Assembly: GCA_910580005.1 (NCBI GenBank)
Contig: CAJTXH010000007.1
Coordinates: forward strand, 1 to 43,057
Length of the DNA: 43,057 nt
Direction of reading: 5' to 3'
Origin: an uncultured Lachnospiraceae bacterium
Lineage (GTDB): Bacteria > Bacillota > Clostridia > Lachnospirales > Lachnospiraceae
Both the position numbers and the translations under genes were made by a program. The notes under the pieces were generated by a model. It worked only from the letters and a program-made list of their open reading frames with translations, had not been told where the DNA came from and did not search any database. Numbering within the stretch: position 1 is the first letter of the stretch; each line of letters begins with the position of its first letter. Shown piece by piece: positions 8,121-16,126 of the stretch.

Positions 8121-9428
8121 TTACATGTCAAACTTCATAACAACTTTGGTACCAAATCCATAGTTGCTTGTAATATTAATACTGCCACCAAGTGAAACAA
8201 CATTGTGGCGGATAACATCCATACCTACACCACGCCCTGAATAATCATTCGCTTCCTCTGTTGTACTTATACCGCTTACAAAAAGCAGGTTAATTATCTC
8301 TTCTTCTGTGTATTCCTCTTCAGGTTTCTTTAAAAGGTTATTTTCTTTTGCACTTTTAAGAACCGCTTTTTTGTCAATTCCTGCACCATCATCCTCAACA
8401 GATATTGTCAGTTTTCCATCTTTATTTTCAAAACCAAGCCTTACAATTCCAACTGGTGCTTTGCCCATACGGTCACGCTCATCCATATCTTCAATACCAT
8501 GGTCAACTGCATTTCTTATAACATGCACAAGCGCACTTGATATCTTCTCTCTTTTGGATTTATCAACAAGAGAACTGGCGCCTCTTGTTATAAGTTTAAC
8601 TGGTTTGTTAAGCGTCCTGGACATTTCATCCACAACAAGTTCCATTTTCTGGGCTACTGCAACAAAATCTGATTTTGTAAGATGGTCTGCTGCAACCAAT
8701 AATTCATGTTTTATATTTTTCAGCATCATTAAATCTTTGTGCCTGATTTCTATGCTCCTGTCACCTTTAAAGCGTTTTTCTATAGTTTCCATAAAACTAT
8801 TATAGTGCTTTATGCTTTTATACATCCTGTTAATATCATCCTGTTTTACCAATACCACCTCACTGCCAGAAGATGGAGTTTCAATCTTTGGCTTCTCAGA
8901 TGCTTTTTTCTCTTCCGGTTTCTTCTCTGGAACAGAAGCGCTTTCTGTATCAGCAGCAATATAATATACCTGTCTTGGCTTTTTGCCTGCCTCTTCATGT
9001 ACAGGCTGTGTATCGTCATGGTCTTCTTTATTATACTCTTTCTTCAGCCTTTCAAGGTAATTCTTAATATCATCCTCTAAATCCTTATGGTCTTGTTCTA
9101 GTTTTACGCCTTTAGCAAACTTCTCAATATCTTCTGAGATATAGTTAGTATAATTTGCTATTATTTTATCAAAACATTCTTTATCTGTAATATCAATTTT
9201 ATTGTTCCTGAAAAAAACAAGCAGACTTTCAAAAACCCTGCTAGGTACTGCAATAGTATCTAAAAGCATCATTGTAGAATCCGCTTTCATCGTATGTACA
9301 ACACGGAAAACCTTTTTAATATAATCTGCATTATAAGTCTGGCAGTCTTTATAAGTTTTTATTATGCTGTTTAATTCGTTAGTTAAAGATACTGCCTCCT
9401 CATAGAAGATTTCCATCATAGAATCCAC
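8121..9428 (-). CDS. CheA-like histidine kinase lacking the CheW-binding domain
   Basis: This 435-residue soluble protein has an N-terminal Hpt domain with phospho-acceptor His45 (VVHTMKAD). A charged, low-complexity Glu/Lys/Pro linker (about 125-195) follows, then a helical segment in the place of the dimerisation domain, and a CheA-type ATPase domain. The ATPase domain shows the N box (HVIRNAVDHGIED), G1 (DDGAGID) and G2 (GRGVGMDVI). The protein stops right after the ATPase domain, so the C-terminal P5/CheW-like domain of chemotaxis CheA is missing, as is a recognisable P2. Coupling to a standard receptor array is therefore unlikely; it probably serves the receiver proteins encoded next to it. 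The start is a GTG at 9428 with AGGAGG 8 nt upstream. It is the last gene of the signalling operon. Confidence 0.82.
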   Translation of the reverse strand: MDSMMEIFYEEAVSLTNELNSIIKTYKDCQTYNADYIKKVFRVVHTMKADSTMMLLDTIAVPSRVFESLLVFFRNNKIDITDKECFDKIIANYTNYISEDIEKFAKGVKLEQDHKDLEDDIKNYLERLKKEYNKEDHDDTQPVHEEAGKKPRQVYYIAADTESASVPEKKPEEKKASEKPKIETPSSGSEVVLVKQDDINRMYKSIKHYNSFMETIEKRFKGDRSIEIRHKDLMMLKNIKHELLVAADHLTKSDFVAVAQKMELVVDEMSRTLNKPVKLITRGASSLVDKSKREKISSALVHVIRNAVDHGIEDMDERDRMGKAPVGIVRLGFENKDGKLTISVEDDGAGIDKKAVLKSAKENNLLKKPEEEYTEEEIINLLFVSGISTTEEANDYSGRGVGMDVIRHNVVSLGGSINITSNYGFGTKVVMKFDM

Positions 9429-9471
9429 AATACATTCCTCCTAATCCTTACTATACCTGCCTTGCTGCCTT

Positions 9472-10545
9472 CTAAGGCAGACGCATCTGTTTATGGACTT
9501 TATTAAATATCTCCATCATATGTGGGTCAAATCTTTTTCCTGTTCCATCATGCATTATTTTAAGGCTTTCTTCATTGGAATATGCCTTTCTATAACACCT
9601 GTCACGGTTCAATGCATCATATACATCCACTATAGCCATAATTCTTGCAGAAAGTGGTATTTCATCACCTGCAAGCCCATATGGATAACCTGTTCCATCC
9701 CAGTTTTCATGATGATATCTTGCAATATCCACTGCCATATCAACAAGCTCATTATTGCCACTATATTTATATATTTTCTCAAGCTGTTTAGCGCCTTCTT
9801 CTGTATGTTTTTTGACAACCTCCCACTCTTCTGGTGTAAGAGTGCCTTCTTTTAAAAGTATATTATCCCTTATTGCAAATGTTCCTATATCATGCAGCTG
9901 CGAAGCAACTTCTATTGTATCAATAAAATTGCTGGTTATCTTTTTATCAAATCTTGGTGAAAACTGAAGGCTCATAGCCAGTATCCTGCAATTAGCGCCT
10001 ACCATACGCAGATGACCGTCACCATTACCATACCGTGATTCAAGCAGGCTTGCAAGCGCATAAAAAATATTATTCTGCTCTTCTGCAACAAGCTGTATCT
10101 GGGAATTTACTACTTTATGAAGCTTTTTATTATAAGTTTCAAGCTCCTGCTGCATCTTGTAAATCTTAAGATGTGTATTCAGCCTTAACGTAACCTCTTC
10201 TTTCTCAAATGGTTTTGCTATATAATCAACTGCACCAAGCTTAAACCCTTTTATTTTATCCTCAACAGAATCAAGGGCAGATATAAAAATTATTGGTATA
10301 TCCCTTGTTTTTACATCAGCTTTAAGCATTGAACAGAAATCAAATCCATTTATATCTGGCATTGTTATATCAAGCAGGATAATATGCGGGCTTTTCTGGT
10401 TTATCGCTGCCAAAGCCTGTTTTACACTTATAACAGGACGTGGTATATATCCTGCCGATTTTATTATTTCTGATAAAAGCACCAGGTTTGCTGAAACATC
10501 ATCCACTATAAGAATATTTGGCTTTTGCTCATTATTTGCAGGCAT
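9472..10545 (-). CDS. Response regulator with HD-GYP phosphodiesterase domain
   Basis: This protein of about 357 residues has an N-terminal receiver domain with the phospho-acceptor Asp in ILLDITMPD and the switch Lys in DYIAKPFE. A coiled-coil linker follows, then a full HD-GYP domain: QLHDIG for the metal-binding HD pair, RYHHENWDGTGYPYGL for the GYP signature, and PLSARIMAIVDVYDAL. HD-GYP domains hydrolyse cyclic di-GMP, and all key residues seem present, so it is probably active and controlled by phosphorylation. The ATG at 10545 follows the kinase stop by 2 bp and its ribosome binding site (GAGGAGGG) lies inside the kinase gene's last codons, so the two genes are translationally coupled. 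The flanking kinases are the obvious phosphate donors. Confidence 0.9.
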   Translation of the reverse strand: MPANNEQKPNILIVDDVSANLVLLSEIIKSAGYIPRPVISVKQALAAINQKSPHIILLDITMPDINGFDFCSMLKADVKTRDIPIIFISALDSVEDKIKGFKLGAVDYIAKPFEKEEVTLRLNTHLKIYKMQQELETYNKKLHKVVNSQIQLVAEEQNNIFYALASLLESRYGNGDGHLRMVGANCRILAMSLQFSPRFDKKITSNFIDTIEVASQLHDIGTFAIRDNILLKEGTLTPEEWEVVKKHTEEGAKQLEKIYKYSGNNELVDMAVDIARYHHENWDGTGYPYGLAGDEIPLSARIMAIVDVYDALNRDRCYRKAYSNEESLKIMHDGTGKRFDPHMMEIFNKVHKQMRLP

Positions 10546-10549
10546 ATAT

Positions 10550-12025
10550 TTATCCCTCCTCTTCACCAAATGCCTCAATTAAGGCTTTCTTAAGTTCATC
10601 ATACTGTTCAATGGCGGCTTCATGTGCTCCCTTCCTTACAGTCATCTGCAGACGGAAAGCTTTTCTTTTAAGATTCATGGTATCTTCTGCAACAAGCTGT
10701 TTTATATTATCTGCAAATGTATCTGCCCTGTCCCAGTTCTCCATTTCAATGCAAATAACCAGTTTCTCCATATTTGAATTAATCTCTTTAATGTTTTCAG
10801 CAGAACCAAGTATATAAAGTTCTGTTCCTTCTTCTTCTTCATCAGAAATATTCCCAAGATTGAATAAATATGAACTTTCTTCCATATTTTCTGTTTCAAT
10901 GCTGGTATCTGGCTCTGTCTTTTTCACCCTTACTGAAAATGAAAATGTGCTCCCCCTGCCTTTTTCACTTTCAACATTAACACTTCCGCCCATCATTTCT
11001 ACAAGGTCTTTAACGATACTAAGCCCAAGGCCTGTACCTCCAAACCTTCTTGTTATTGATGCATCAACCTGTGAAAAGCTCTTGAACAGTTTATCCATTT
11101 CTTCTTCTGCTATACCTATCCCTGTATCAATAACCATAAAAAACAGCTCAAACTCTTCATCCAGGTCAACTGTTTTTACAACATTTATAACTATCTGGCC
11201 TACACTTGTAAACTTGACTGCATTAGATAAGAGATTGTTTAAAACCTGTGTAATCCTTAATTCATCCCCTATCATCCTGTCTGGAATATCTGCCGAAACA
11301 TTGCATATAAGTTTAATTCCCTTTTCCTCAACCTGTGGCATATTTACTTTAACAAGCTTATCCATCATCTGGTGGAAACTGAACTCATTGTATTCAATAG
11401 TAAACTTGCCTGACTGTAATTTTGAAAAGTCCAGGATATTATTTATAATTTTAATCATATTAGAACAGCACTGTTTAATAATATCAATTGATTCCTTCTG
11501 TTCATCAGTTAAATCAGTTGCCAGTAAGTTCTGTGCAAGCCCCATCACACCATTTACAGGTGTCCTTAATTCATGTGTAACATTAGCGACAAACTCATTA
11601 CGCTCCTTATGGATTTCCTCAACTTCTACTTTAGCAGAAATAAGGTCTTTAGCTGTTTCTTTATATTTGCCTATATTACGTGCACAGCACATGCCATAGC
11701 ACCCTGTTTCTTCCTCATCAAGAAAACATATATAAGCACTTGCTGTTATACATGTCTGGTTCTTTCTGTATACTGCCGTCTCAAAACGTTCTTTTTCAGG
11801 CTTTCCTGCCAGCTTTACCCTTCCATCTTCAACTTCAAAAACTGAACGGAAAATCTCTTGTATAAATAAAGCTTCTTCCTCTTCGTACTCAAGCTGGCTT
11901 GTAACAAGATGGTTTCTCTCACAAACAAAACCATCTGGCTCAAAGAAAAAAATCATTTCTTCTGGCACATCTAACAAAGACCTATACCGCTCCATCCTTT
12001 GTTCAAAACTAAAAAACTCCCCCAT
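10550..12025 (-). CDS. PAS-domain sensor histidine kinase with degenerate Hpt-like tail
   Basis: This is a 491-residue soluble kinase with no transmembrane segment. An N-terminal PAS-like domain (about 10-125) leads through a coiled coil to a HisKA domain with NVTHELRTPVNG (phospho-acceptor His) and an ATPase domain with the N box (LLSNAVKFT), G1 (DTGIGI), F box (LFKSFSQVD) and G2 (GGTGLGLSI). After about residue 395 comes a helical bundle of about 95 residues that resembles an Hpt domain, but the expected His-x-x-Lys-Gly appears as ADNIKQ, so it lacks the phospho-acceptor. It is not a hybrid kinase, because no receiver domain is present. The start ATG is preceded by GGAGGTG. It lies 58 bp after the SEC-C gene and directly before the HD-GYP regulator. 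Confidence 0.85.
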   Translation of the reverse strand: MGEFFSFEQRMERYRSLLDVPEEMIFFFEPDGFVCERNHLVTSQLEYEEEEALFIQEIFRSVFEVEDGRVKLAGKPEKERFETAVYRKNQTCITASAYICFLDEEETGCYGMCCARNIGKYKETAKDLISAKVEVEEIHKERNEFVANVTHELRTPVNGVMGLAQNLLATDLTDEQKESIDIIKQCCSNMIKIINNILDFSKLQSGKFTIEYNEFSFHQMMDKLVKVNMPQVEEKGIKLICNVSADIPDRMIGDELRITQVLNNLLSNAVKFTSVGQIVINVVKTVDLDEEFELFFMVIDTGIGIAEEEMDKLFKSFSQVDASITRRFGGTGLGLSIVKDLVEMMGGSVNVESEKGRGSTFSFSVRVKKTEPDTSIETENMEESSYLFNLGNISDEEEEGTELYILGSAENIKEINSNMEKLVICIEMENWDRADTFADNIKQLVAEDTMNLKRKAFRLQMTVRKGAHEAAIEQYDELKKALIEAFGEEEG

Positions 12026-12083
12026 CGTATCACACCTCCGCTAAATACAAGCGCTCTCTAAAAATACATATTTATATAAGTGG

Positions 12084-12590
12084 TTAAACATTTGCACCAC
12101 AACACTTTTTATATTTCTTGCCGCTTCCGCATGGACAGGGGTCATTCCTTCCAATTTTCTTTTCTTTAACTACAGTCCCTGACTTTTTCTGTTTCAGGTA
12201 AAGTTCCTTCCTGCGCTCCTCTGTAAGAAGGGTATTCCATGCAGGAAGCCCATAAAGCCAGTCTGCCTTTGCTTCAACCATATTGTAATAAAGCTTTTCT
12301 AAATCTATATCCAGTTTTACTTCTGTGTCCTCTGTCATATCCTCAACCGGATTTGGTTCTTTAAGACTTTCATTAATGCCATCAAGAAACCCAACCATGT
12401 ATTTAAGTTCCATATTGTATTTCTGTGCAAGTTCCCCCACAGTACCGCTGACAATATCAGATGGGTCCGCAAGAAGCTGCTCATAAACAGCTTTCTCCTC
12501 CTTAAAATATTTATCCCAGATAGCTTTTCCTGCTTTAGAATTAATGTCTACGCCATATGCGTATTCTCTCCAGTCCTGTAATAATCCCAT
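12084..12590 (-). CDS. SEC-C motif protein
   Basis: This 168-residue protein has a helical N-terminal region without clear relatives and a C-terminal SEC-C zinc-binding motif (GRNDPCPCGSGKKYKKCC) with Cys-x-Cys and Cys-Cys/His ligands. The same motif ends SecA, but here it is fused to a separate domain; stand-alone SEC-C proteins are common and largely uncharacterised. It starts at the ATG at 12590 with AGAGGA upstream and has a near-consensus promoter (12637-12665). With no terminator before the kinase gene 58 bp further on, it probably opens the signalling operon, though it may simply share the promoter. Confidence 0.7.
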   Translation of the reverse strand: MGLLQDWREYAYGVDINSKAGKAIWDKYFKEEKAVYEQLLADPSDIVSGTVGELAQKYNMELKYMVGFLDGINESLKEPNPVEDMTEDTEVKLDIDLEKLYYNMVEAKADWLYGLPAWNTLLTEERRKELYLKQKKSGTVVKEKKIGRNDPCPCGSGKKYKKCCGANV

Positions 12591-12636
12591 AGTACCGTCC
12601 TCTCTTAACTAAAATAAATAAATTAATGATTATCTA

Positions 12637-12665
12637 ATTATACCATTAGCAACTTAAAGTGTAAA
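12637..12665 (-). promoter_or_regulatory. Near-consensus sigma-A promoter of the SEC-C/signalling operon
   Basis: Read on the minus strand: TTTACA (12660-12665), a 17-nt spacer, TATAAT (12637-12642). Transcription would start near 12630, giving a leader of about 40 nt. It lies just downstream of the repeated GTCCGTTT element. Confidence 0.8.
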
Positions 12666-12684
12666 GCCTGAAAGATGAAAAGAC

Positions 12685-12754
12685 GTCCGTTTCATAAATT
12701 TCCAGCTATCCTGTGTTTGTGTAAAAACGGACACAAGGTTTTAGTTGTCCGTTT
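12685..12754. repeat. Three alternating copies of an 8-mer, with 34-nt dispersed repeat copy 1
   Basis: GTCCGTTT occurs at 12685-12692, as its complement AAACGGAC at 12725-12732, and again forward at 12747-12754. The middle copy can pair with either neighbour: with the left copy (loop 32 nt), or with the right copy as a 9-bp stem (12725-12733 with 12746-12754, loop 12 nt). Read on the minus strand the latter is followed by a T-run, so it could act as a back-up terminator for the ribosomal operon. Bases 12699-12732 are a 31/34 match to 22828-22861. Confidence 0.6.
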
Positions 12755-12760
12755 GACAGC

Positions 12761-12793
12761 AAAAGAAAAGCTGCCACATTTTACTGTAGCAGC
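12761..12793 (-). terminator. Intrinsic terminator after rplQ
   Basis: On the minus strand GCTGCTAC pairs with GTGGCAGC (8 bp including one wobble, arms 12786-12793 and 12770-12777) around an 8-nt loop. TTTTCTTTT follows (12769-12761). It ends the rpsM-rplQ operon 22 bp after the rplQ stop codon. Confidence 0.8.
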
Positions 12794-12815
12794 CTGTTAA
12801 TCCAATATATTCTAA

Positions 12816-13358
12816 TTATACAAGTTCAATAAGCACTTCCATTGCAGCGTCGCCCCTGCGTGGCCCAATCTTAATAATACGTGTATAACCACCATTTCCA
12901 TTACGCTGGGCGTACTTTGGCCCGATTTCATCTAAAACCTTTGAAGCAACGTCTACTGTTTTAGTATTTTTCTTGCGGCCTTTAACTTCTTTTGGCACTT
13001 CTGTTACTTTATAAAGTGTCTTGCTCATCTGTTTTCTGGCATGAAGCCTTGAAGGCTGGTCTTTCCTGATTTCCTTCTGTACTTCATCATATACAGTAAC
13101 TTTCTTGCCATCTACTACTTCTTTAATCCTTTTGCCATCCTTGTCCTTACGTGGGACTTTAGCAGTTACTGTAACTGTATCATAGTTATTACATTCTTTT
13201 ATACCTAAAGCAATAATTTTCTCTGCAATCTTGCGGATTTCTTTTGCTTTCGCCTCTGTTGTAATAATCCTGCCATGATACAGAAGATTAGTTACCTGGT
13301 TGCGGAGCAATGCTTTTCTCTGGCTGGAAGTTCTTCCAAGTTTTCTATAGCCTGCCAT
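12816..13358 (-). CDS. rplQ: 50S ribosomal protein L17, long form
   Basis: The protein opens with the L17 hallmark GYRKLGRTSSQRKALLRNQ and ends with GNGGYTRIIKIGPRRGDAA followed by MEVLIELV, placing it at the polypeptide exit tunnel of the large subunit. It has 180 residues, against about 120-127 in Bacillus and E. coli. The extra length is a basic Lys/Val-rich insertion of about 55 residues (roughly 65-120), between the end of the conserved N-terminal helices and the LHARKQMSKTLYK segment. AGGAGG lies shortly before the ATG, 11 bp after rpoA. It is the last gene of the operon and is followed by an intrinsic terminator. Confidence 0.97.
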   Translation of the reverse strand: MAGYRKLGRTSSQRKALLRNQVTNLLYHGRIITTEAKAKEIRKIAEKIIALGIKECNNYDTVTVTAKVPRKDKDGKRIKEVVDGKKVTVYDEVQKEIRKDQPSRLHARKQMSKTLYKVTEVPKEVKGRKKNTKTVDVASKVLDEIGPKYAQRNGNGGYTRIIKIGPRRGDAAMEVLIELV

Positions 13359-13369
13359 TTGTTTACCTC

Positions 13370-14332
13370 CTAATTATCGTCACCTAAGTTAAGTGAAAGC
13401 CCTAACTCTTTTAACTTAGCTAATACCTCTTCTAAAGACTTACGTCCAAGATTTCTTACCTTCATCATATCTTCAGATGTGCGGTTACAAAGTTCTTCAA
13501 CAGTATTAATACCTGCCCTCTTAAGACAGTTATATGAACGTACTGACAGCTCAAGCTCATCAATATTCATTTCAAGGACTTTGTCCTTGTCATTCTCCTC
13601 TTTCTCTGCCATAACAGGGATATTTGAAGTCTTGTCAGAAAGATTGATAAAGGATTTCAAATGGTCACTTAAAACCTTTGCAGCAAGGCTTACCGCATCG
13701 CTTGGCTCAATAGTGCCATTTGTATATACATCTAATGTCAGCTTATCGTAATCAGTAATCTGCCCAACACGGGTATTCTCAATCTTGATGTTCACTCTCT
13801 CTACCGGTGTAAAGATAGAATCAATTGCAATAACATTAAGCGGCAAATCTTCCCTTTTATTCTTCTCTGAACTGATATAACCACGGTTGTTTACAATTGT
13901 CATCTCGATATAAAGCTTGCAATCAGGCCCACCGCTCAATGTAGCAATAACCTGGTCCGGGTTCATTATCTCAATGTCGGAATCCACCTGGATATCTGCT
14001 GCTGTAACTACACCTTCACCAGATGCTTCTACATAAGCAGTCTTAACCTCATCAAACTCACTATTGTTTTTAATAGCGAGGCTTTTAATATTCATTATAA
14101 TCTCTGTTACATCTTCCTTAACACCAGGAATTGCAGCAAATTCATGAACTACACCATCAATCTTAATATGACTGACAGCCGTACCCGGTAATGATGAAAG
14201 CATAATTCTTCTAAGAGAATTACCCAAAGTTGTACCATATCCTCTTTCAAGAGGTTCTACAATAAAACGTCCATATCTCTTATCTTCTGAAATCTCAGCA
14301 ATCTCAATATTTGGTTCTTTAAAATCAAGCAC
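13370..14332 (-). CDS. rpoA: RNA polymerase alpha subunit
   Basis: This 320-residue protein has the alpha N-terminal domain with the assembly motifs ERGYGTTLGNSLRRIMLSSL and DVTEIIMNIKS. An acidic linker (EKEENDKDKVLEM) follows, then the C-terminal domain with its helix-hairpin-helix (ELSVRSYNCLKRAGINTVEE; RNLGRKSLEEV) that contacts UP elements and activators. Length and layout are normal. It starts at a GTG at 14332 with AGGAGG about 9 nt upstream. The order rpsD-rpoA-rplQ is the usual bacterial alpha operon. Confidence 0.98.
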   Translation of the reverse strand: MLDFKEPNIEIAEISEDKRYGRFIVEPLERGYGTTLGNSLRRIMLSSLPGTAVSHIKIDGVVHEFAAIPGVKEDVTEIIMNIKSLAIKNNSEFDEVKTAYVEASGEGVVTAADIQVDSDIEIMNPDQVIATLSGGPDCKLYIEMTIVNNRGYISSEKNKREDLPLNVIAIDSIFTPVERVNIKIENTRVGQITDYDKLTLDVYTNGTIEPSDAVSLAAKVLSDHLKSFINLSDKTSNIPVMAEKEENDKDKVLEMNIDELELSVRSYNCLKRAGINTVEELCNRTSEDMMKVRNLGRKSLEEVLAKLKELGLSLNLGDDN

Positions 14333-14381
14333 TCCAAGTACCTCCTTTTGGGTGTTATGCTTACATACTCACAGATTAATA

Positions 14382-14975
14382 TTACTTAGAATATAACTCG
14401 ACGATAAGCACTTCATTAACAGGAACATCAATCTGTTCTCTTGTTGGGACTTCTTTAACAACACCGGAAAGGTTTTCATGGTCAGCCTCAAGCCACTCAG
14501 GAACTATCCTTCCGCCTGTAACTTCAAGAATATCTTTGTATCTCTGTTTACCTTTATGCTTTTCCTTGATTTCAATTACATCCCCTGGCTTTACCTGGTA
14601 TGAAGGTATAGTAACACACTTGCCATTTACAAGTACATGCTTATGTCCTACAACCTGCCTTGCTTCTTTCCTTGTACGTCCGTAACCCATCCTGTAAACA
14701 ACATTGTCAAGCCTGAGTTCAAGAATAATCATAAGGTTTTCACCAGTTGTACCATACTTTAATTTCTGGGCTTTAGCAAAATTATTTCTAAAAGGTTTTT
14801 CAAGTACACCATATATGAATTTAGCTTTCTGCTTTTCTTTTAACTGAAGTCCATACTCACTCTGTTTCCTGCCAGCCCTGGCATTTCTGTTAGACTTCTT
14901 ATCTATTCCCATAAATACAGGGTCAATTCCAAGACTTCTGCACCTTTTGAGCACTGGCGTCATATCTCTTGCCAT
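14382..14975 (-). CDS. rpsD: 30S ribosomal protein S4
   Basis: This protein of 197 residues opens with ARDMTPVLKRCRSLGIDP and carries the S4 RNA-binding domain (RLDNVVYRMGYGRTRKEARQ; GHKHVLVNGK). S4 binds 16S rRNA early in small-subunit assembly and in E. coli represses this same operon. It lacks the N-terminal Cys4 zinc site found in some S4 proteins. I chose the ATG at 14975 because AGGAGGAATAGAC precedes it; the in-frame ATG at 14999 lies before that site. It sits between rpsK and rpoA with about 50-bp gaps. Confidence 0.97.
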   Translation of the reverse strand: MARDMTPVLKRCRSLGIDPVFMGIDKKSNRNARAGRKQSEYGLQLKEKQKAKFIYGVLEKPFRNNFAKAQKLKYGTTGENLMIILELRLDNVVYRMGYGRTRKEARQVVGHKHVLVNGKCVTIPSYQVKPGDVIEIKEKHKGKQRYKDILEVTGGRIVPEWLEADHENLSGVVKEVPTREQIDVPVNEVLIVELYSK

Positions 14976-15027
14976 GTCTATTCCTCCTATAATATCCAAT
15001 CAATTATTATAAAACCTGTTTTATAAA

Positions 15028-15423
15028 TTACACACGGCGGCGCTTTGGTGGCCTGCATCCGTTATGTGGCACAGGGGTTACATCCCTGATGCTTGTAACA
15101 TCAATTCCACATGCCTGTAATGCACGTATTGCAGCTTCACGTCCTGAACCTGGCCCTTTAACCATAACATCTACAGAAGACAGTCCATGAGGAAGTGCTG
15201 CCTTAGCAGCTGTTTCTGCTGCCATCTGTGCTGCATATGGTGTTGACTTCTTAGAGCCCCTGAAGCCTAACCCGCCTGCACTTGCCCAGGAAATTGCATT
15301 TCCTTCAGCATCTGTAAGCGTAACTATTGTATTATTAAAGGAAGACTGGATGTGTGCCTGTCCATGTCCGACATTTCTTTTGACACGCTTTTTGCTTACC
15401 TTTTTTGTAACCTGTTTAGCCAT
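15028..15423 (-). CDS. rpsK: 30S ribosomal protein S11
   Basis: This protein of 131 residues has the S11 signature GHGQAHIQSSFNNTIVTLTD, SWASAGGLGFRGSKKSTPYA and the C-terminal HNGCRPPKRRRV. It forms part of the small-subunit platform near the mRNA exit. I chose the ATG at 15423 because GGAGGG sits 7 nt upstream. Gaps to rpsM (42 bp) and rpsD (52 bp) hold only ribosome binding sites, so the genes share a transcript. Confidence 0.98.
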   Translation of the reverse strand: MAKQVTKKVSKKRVKRNVGHGQAHIQSSFNNTIVTLTDAEGNAISWASAGGLGFRGSKKSTPYAAQMAAETAAKAALPHGLSSVDVMVKGPGSGREAAIRALQACGIDVTSIRDVTPVPHNGCRPPKRRRV

Positions 15424-15465
15424 TGTCAAACCCTCCTAGTTAGATTTGTACATATTATATCTTAA

Positions 15466-15834
15466 TTATTTCTTCTTATTTGCGACAGTACGCTTTGGTC
15501 CTTTACGGGTTCTTGCATTAGTCTTAGTCTTCTGTCCACGTACAGGCAAACCTTTTCTGTGCCTGATACCCCTGTAGCATCCGATTTCCTGTAACCTCTT
15601 AATATTTAATGCAATTTCCCTGCGCAAATCACCTTCAACTGTCTGTGTAGCGTCAATGACGTCACGGATACGTGAAACCTCTTCATCTGTAAGGTCTTTT
15701 ACACGTGTGTCAGGATTGACTTTAGCTTCTGCTAAAATACGGTTGGAACTGGCCCTGCCAATGCCATAAATATAGGTAAGCCCGATTTCAACACGCTTTT
15801 CTCTTGGTAAATCTACACCACTAATACGTGCCAT
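15466..15834 (-). CDS. rpsM: 30S ribosomal protein S13
   Basis: This 122-residue protein opens with ARISGVDLPREKRVEIGLTY and ends with the basic tail GLPVRGQKTKTNARTRKGPK before the C-terminal Lys run, the normal S13 layout. S13 contacts tRNA and the L5 bridge in the small-subunit head. GGAGGTG lies 10 nt upstream of the ATG. It opens the rpsM-rpsK-rpsD-rpoA-rplQ operon. The 330-nt region upstream of it is unusually structured and is listed separately as a candidate regulatory leader. Confidence 0.98.
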   Translation of the reverse strand: MARISGVDLPREKRVEIGLTYIYGIGRASSNRILAEAKVNPDTRVKDLTDEEVSRIRDVIDATQTVEGDLRREIALNIKRLQEIGCYRGIRHRKGLPVRGQKTKTNARTRKGPKRTVANKKK

Positions 15835-15889
15835 GTATACTTTACACCTCCGTTATTTTCTATAAATTAATAAGTTAAATAAATGATTA

Positions 15890-16064
15890 CAGTGCAACTG
15901 CACTGCCAGCCGCTTTAAATTGTAGCCTTACAGCATAGACTTATTTATATGGCTGCCTGCGAAATGACAGCCGGTATATGCCGCAGTCATCAATCTGCCG
16001 TTGGTAAGGCCAGCAAAGGATGAAATGACACATCCTTATGCTGAAATGGTTAACCACTCCATTT
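15890..16064 (-). promoter_or_regulatory. Candidate structured RNA leader upstream of rpsM
   Basis: Several helices can form in the minus-strand transcript. P1 is a 12-bp stem with one bulge (16011-16022 with 16031-16043). P2, AAATGG with CCATTT (16044-16049 with 16059-16064), abuts P1. P3, GCCTTAC with GTAAGGC (15925-15931 with 16004-16010), abuts P1 on its other side and closes an internal multibranch holding at least GGCTG/CAGCC (15951-15955 with 15968-15972) and GCAG/CTGC (15983-15986 with 15995-15998). P6 is CAGTGC/GCACTG (15890-15895 with 15900-15905). The 9-mer TGTCATTTC sits in or beside two of the hairpin loops. The position parallels the S4-binding leader of the E. coli alpha operon, but I recognise no known family. 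The pairing is read directly; the regulatory role is inferred. Confidence 0.5.
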
Positions 16065-16126
16065 ACAATATCATAGTACATTTAAGTACCATAACGAACA
16101 GAAAGCAAGATTTATCTTAATAACAG

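Noticed and set aside
10860..11699. Plus-strand open frame of 279 codons opposite the PAS histidine kinase gene.
   Set aside because: It is antisense to a clearly conserved kinase, rich in Ser/Thr/Ile as expected of a shadow frame, and lacks a ribosome binding site.
12685..12754. Repeated 8-mers considered as a CRISPR array.
   Set aside because: The copies are only 8 nt, alternate in orientation and have unequal spacing; no cas gene is near.
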